Assembly (NCBI GenBank): GCA_034509495.1
Contig: CM067523.1
Coordinates: 5,643,996-5,707,995 of the forward strand
Length of the DNA stretch: 64,000 nt
Origin: Acestrorhynchus altus
Lineage: Eukaryota > Chordata > Actinopteri > Characiformes > Acestrorhynchidae
Reading direction: 5' to 3'
In this document: positions 53,848 through 56,064 of the stretch, in pieces
How positions within the stretch are numbered: position 1 is the stretch's first letter
How the letters are laid out: every line of letters begins with the position of its first letter
Translations under genes and position numbers: made by a program
Notes under the pieces: generated by a model
The model's database searches: none
What the model saw: the letters and a program-made list of their open reading frames with translations, nothing else
Told to the model about the DNA's origin: nothing

Positions 53848-55636
53848 CTGCCTATTGGTGTACTGTTAAAAAATCTACTCCCACCTTACATGTGCTGATT
53901 TGATTTTGTTCAATCTTGCTTGCTAATGGAATTCCATCTGTACTCTGTGTTTCAGGACCCTCCTGTGCTTCCAGTTGGTCAGTTCAGTGATAAATTTCTG
54001 AACTTCATAACACAGTGGTGAGTATGATTCAAATTTGTATGTGTGATCTGAACTATTAAGGGGAACGATGGCAATTTGGTAGGATCATTTCCCTTTTTTG
54101 ATGTCAAAACATCATTTGCAGAACATGCTTACTTTGTAGCGCCCCTGTTGGAGAGAATTACAGCTGCAGGTCACATTGCAGAAGTCTCCATGAGCTTTCC
54201 TCATCTTGCCACTGGGATTTTTGCCCATTGTTCTTTCCATTTGATGATAATCGATTTGATGGTGCTCTGGGGGATCATCAAATATTTGGATTTTTTTTTA
54301 ACTTCTCAACAACTTCATCCCTGATTTCTTTGGTCTTCATGATGTTGTTTGGTTAGTGGTGCCTCTTGCTTAATGGTGTTGCAGCCTCTGGGGCCTTTCA
54401 GAAACGGTGTGTATATATCATGTGACGATTAGATTGCACACAGGTGGACGTCATCTCACTAAGCATGTGACTTCTGAAGGTAAGTGGTTGTGCCAGAACT
54501 GTTTAGGAGCTTCGTGAATACATATGCACGTGCCAATTTTCAATTTTTTATTTTCAAATGTTTGTTTTGTGCAGATGCAAAATGGATAAAAAGCCAAGGG
54601 GGTGCATACGTTCTCTAAATACTACCCATATCAGTCTAATGGGTTCTTTGATGATGAGTGTGTTATGTAGTTCTGAGTTCTTGCAGTGTGCTATAGATCC
54701 CTGAAGTGATTCAAATGGAAATTGCTCTTTAAAGTTAAATAAAGTTGTAACTGGATCGGCTTCGGGATTTCAGTATTAGACGAGAATTATTTGAGAAAAA
54801 GAAAAATCAATAGTAAACATACATTTTAATGAGAAGTGAAACTTGCTATAAACGGAAAACCTGACCCTGCTGAAAATCCCGCTACAAGTCCAGCTTACTG
54901 TATTATTCCAGCCGGGCCACAGGGAGCAGGCAGTGGACTATGATTGATGATTTTATTACATACTCATCCAAGCTTTACATGAATGAAAATATTTACACTA
55001 CTCTGCCCCTCCTTCCCTAAAATACACGTGTGCAGTCAATTGTTTCTCTCAGGTCACACCCCACGTTCCCCCAACCTCTGTACCTCCTCTCCCCAGGTTC
55101 CCTCCGCTGTGTCAGACCTGTGTGCACTATGGCAACAGCCAGATGTGTAGGGACTTGTTTAGCAGCTGTTGTTTACTTGCCACCTGCTTTATTTACACAA
55201 ACAGGTCATCTGGCTCCATGGTGCCACCCAAGCCTGGCACTGTTGTCCCTGCATAGACTGCTATTATTAGCCTGTTCTTGAGGATGCTGCATTCATCACG
55301 GCCCAAATAGCCCCTCTGTACACATTTATGTCCCTGTAATCCCTCCTATCTCTTATATGGGTCAGCTTGACTGATTTACCCGTTTTGAGAAGATCTGTGC
55401 CAAGGAGAGCTGTTAATGGACTTACTTACCTTTCCCACTGCCACTAACAAGAAAGGGCCATTTCATCTGAACTGCTTACTGAATGCAAGTACAGAGGACA
55501 AGATAGTCATTAGGAGGTTAACATTCATAATATTTTTGGAGACCAATAAAGTCAGTCTGGTATTGGAATCTGGTACATAGAATCTTTTACATTGTTACTT
55601 TCTGGTCATATTAAGAACAAGTCAGTGATATAGTCA

Positions 55637-55699
<63 letters not shown>

Positions 55700-55988
55700 C
55701 TCAGGATCTAAACAGAGCAGGAGCTGGGCTGAAGTGATCACATTTATATCCAGTTTTAAACTTAAATAACATTTCAGTCTTTTCAGTCTCTTTCTAGCCC
55801 TTCCTCTCCTCTGCTCTGCCTCCACTCGTTTTCTCACACACCATGGAGGGGGCATAAGTCAGAGCTTGAAGGGGCATGAAGGCAATTTAGTGTGTATAAA
55901 GAAAAGAATGTCAGATTTCATTGTTTAAATATATTAAAGAGGGATTTCATGTGTCCATTTTCTCACATTGTATTTTCCATTGAACATA

Positions 55989-56064
<76 letters not shown>

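Larger units (their letters stand above)
41779..53955 (+). other. MAP2K5 intron, 12.2 kb
   Basis: The largest intron, GT-AG. It holds a Tc1 copy (42177-42920), a dispersed repeat (43985-44250), an inverted-repeat element tail (44240-44310), a possible conserved block (45865-45995), (AC)29, two Tc1 deletion elements (46575-46922, 47190-47597), a nested hAT-like insertion (47755-48630), a (CT)n tract, a SINE (49995-50325), another possible conserved block (50590-50850), and (CT)n and (TG)35 arrays. Bases 51000-53000 show nothing recognised. The 252-codon open frame at 48925-49683 is not convincing as a gene. Confidence 0.87.
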
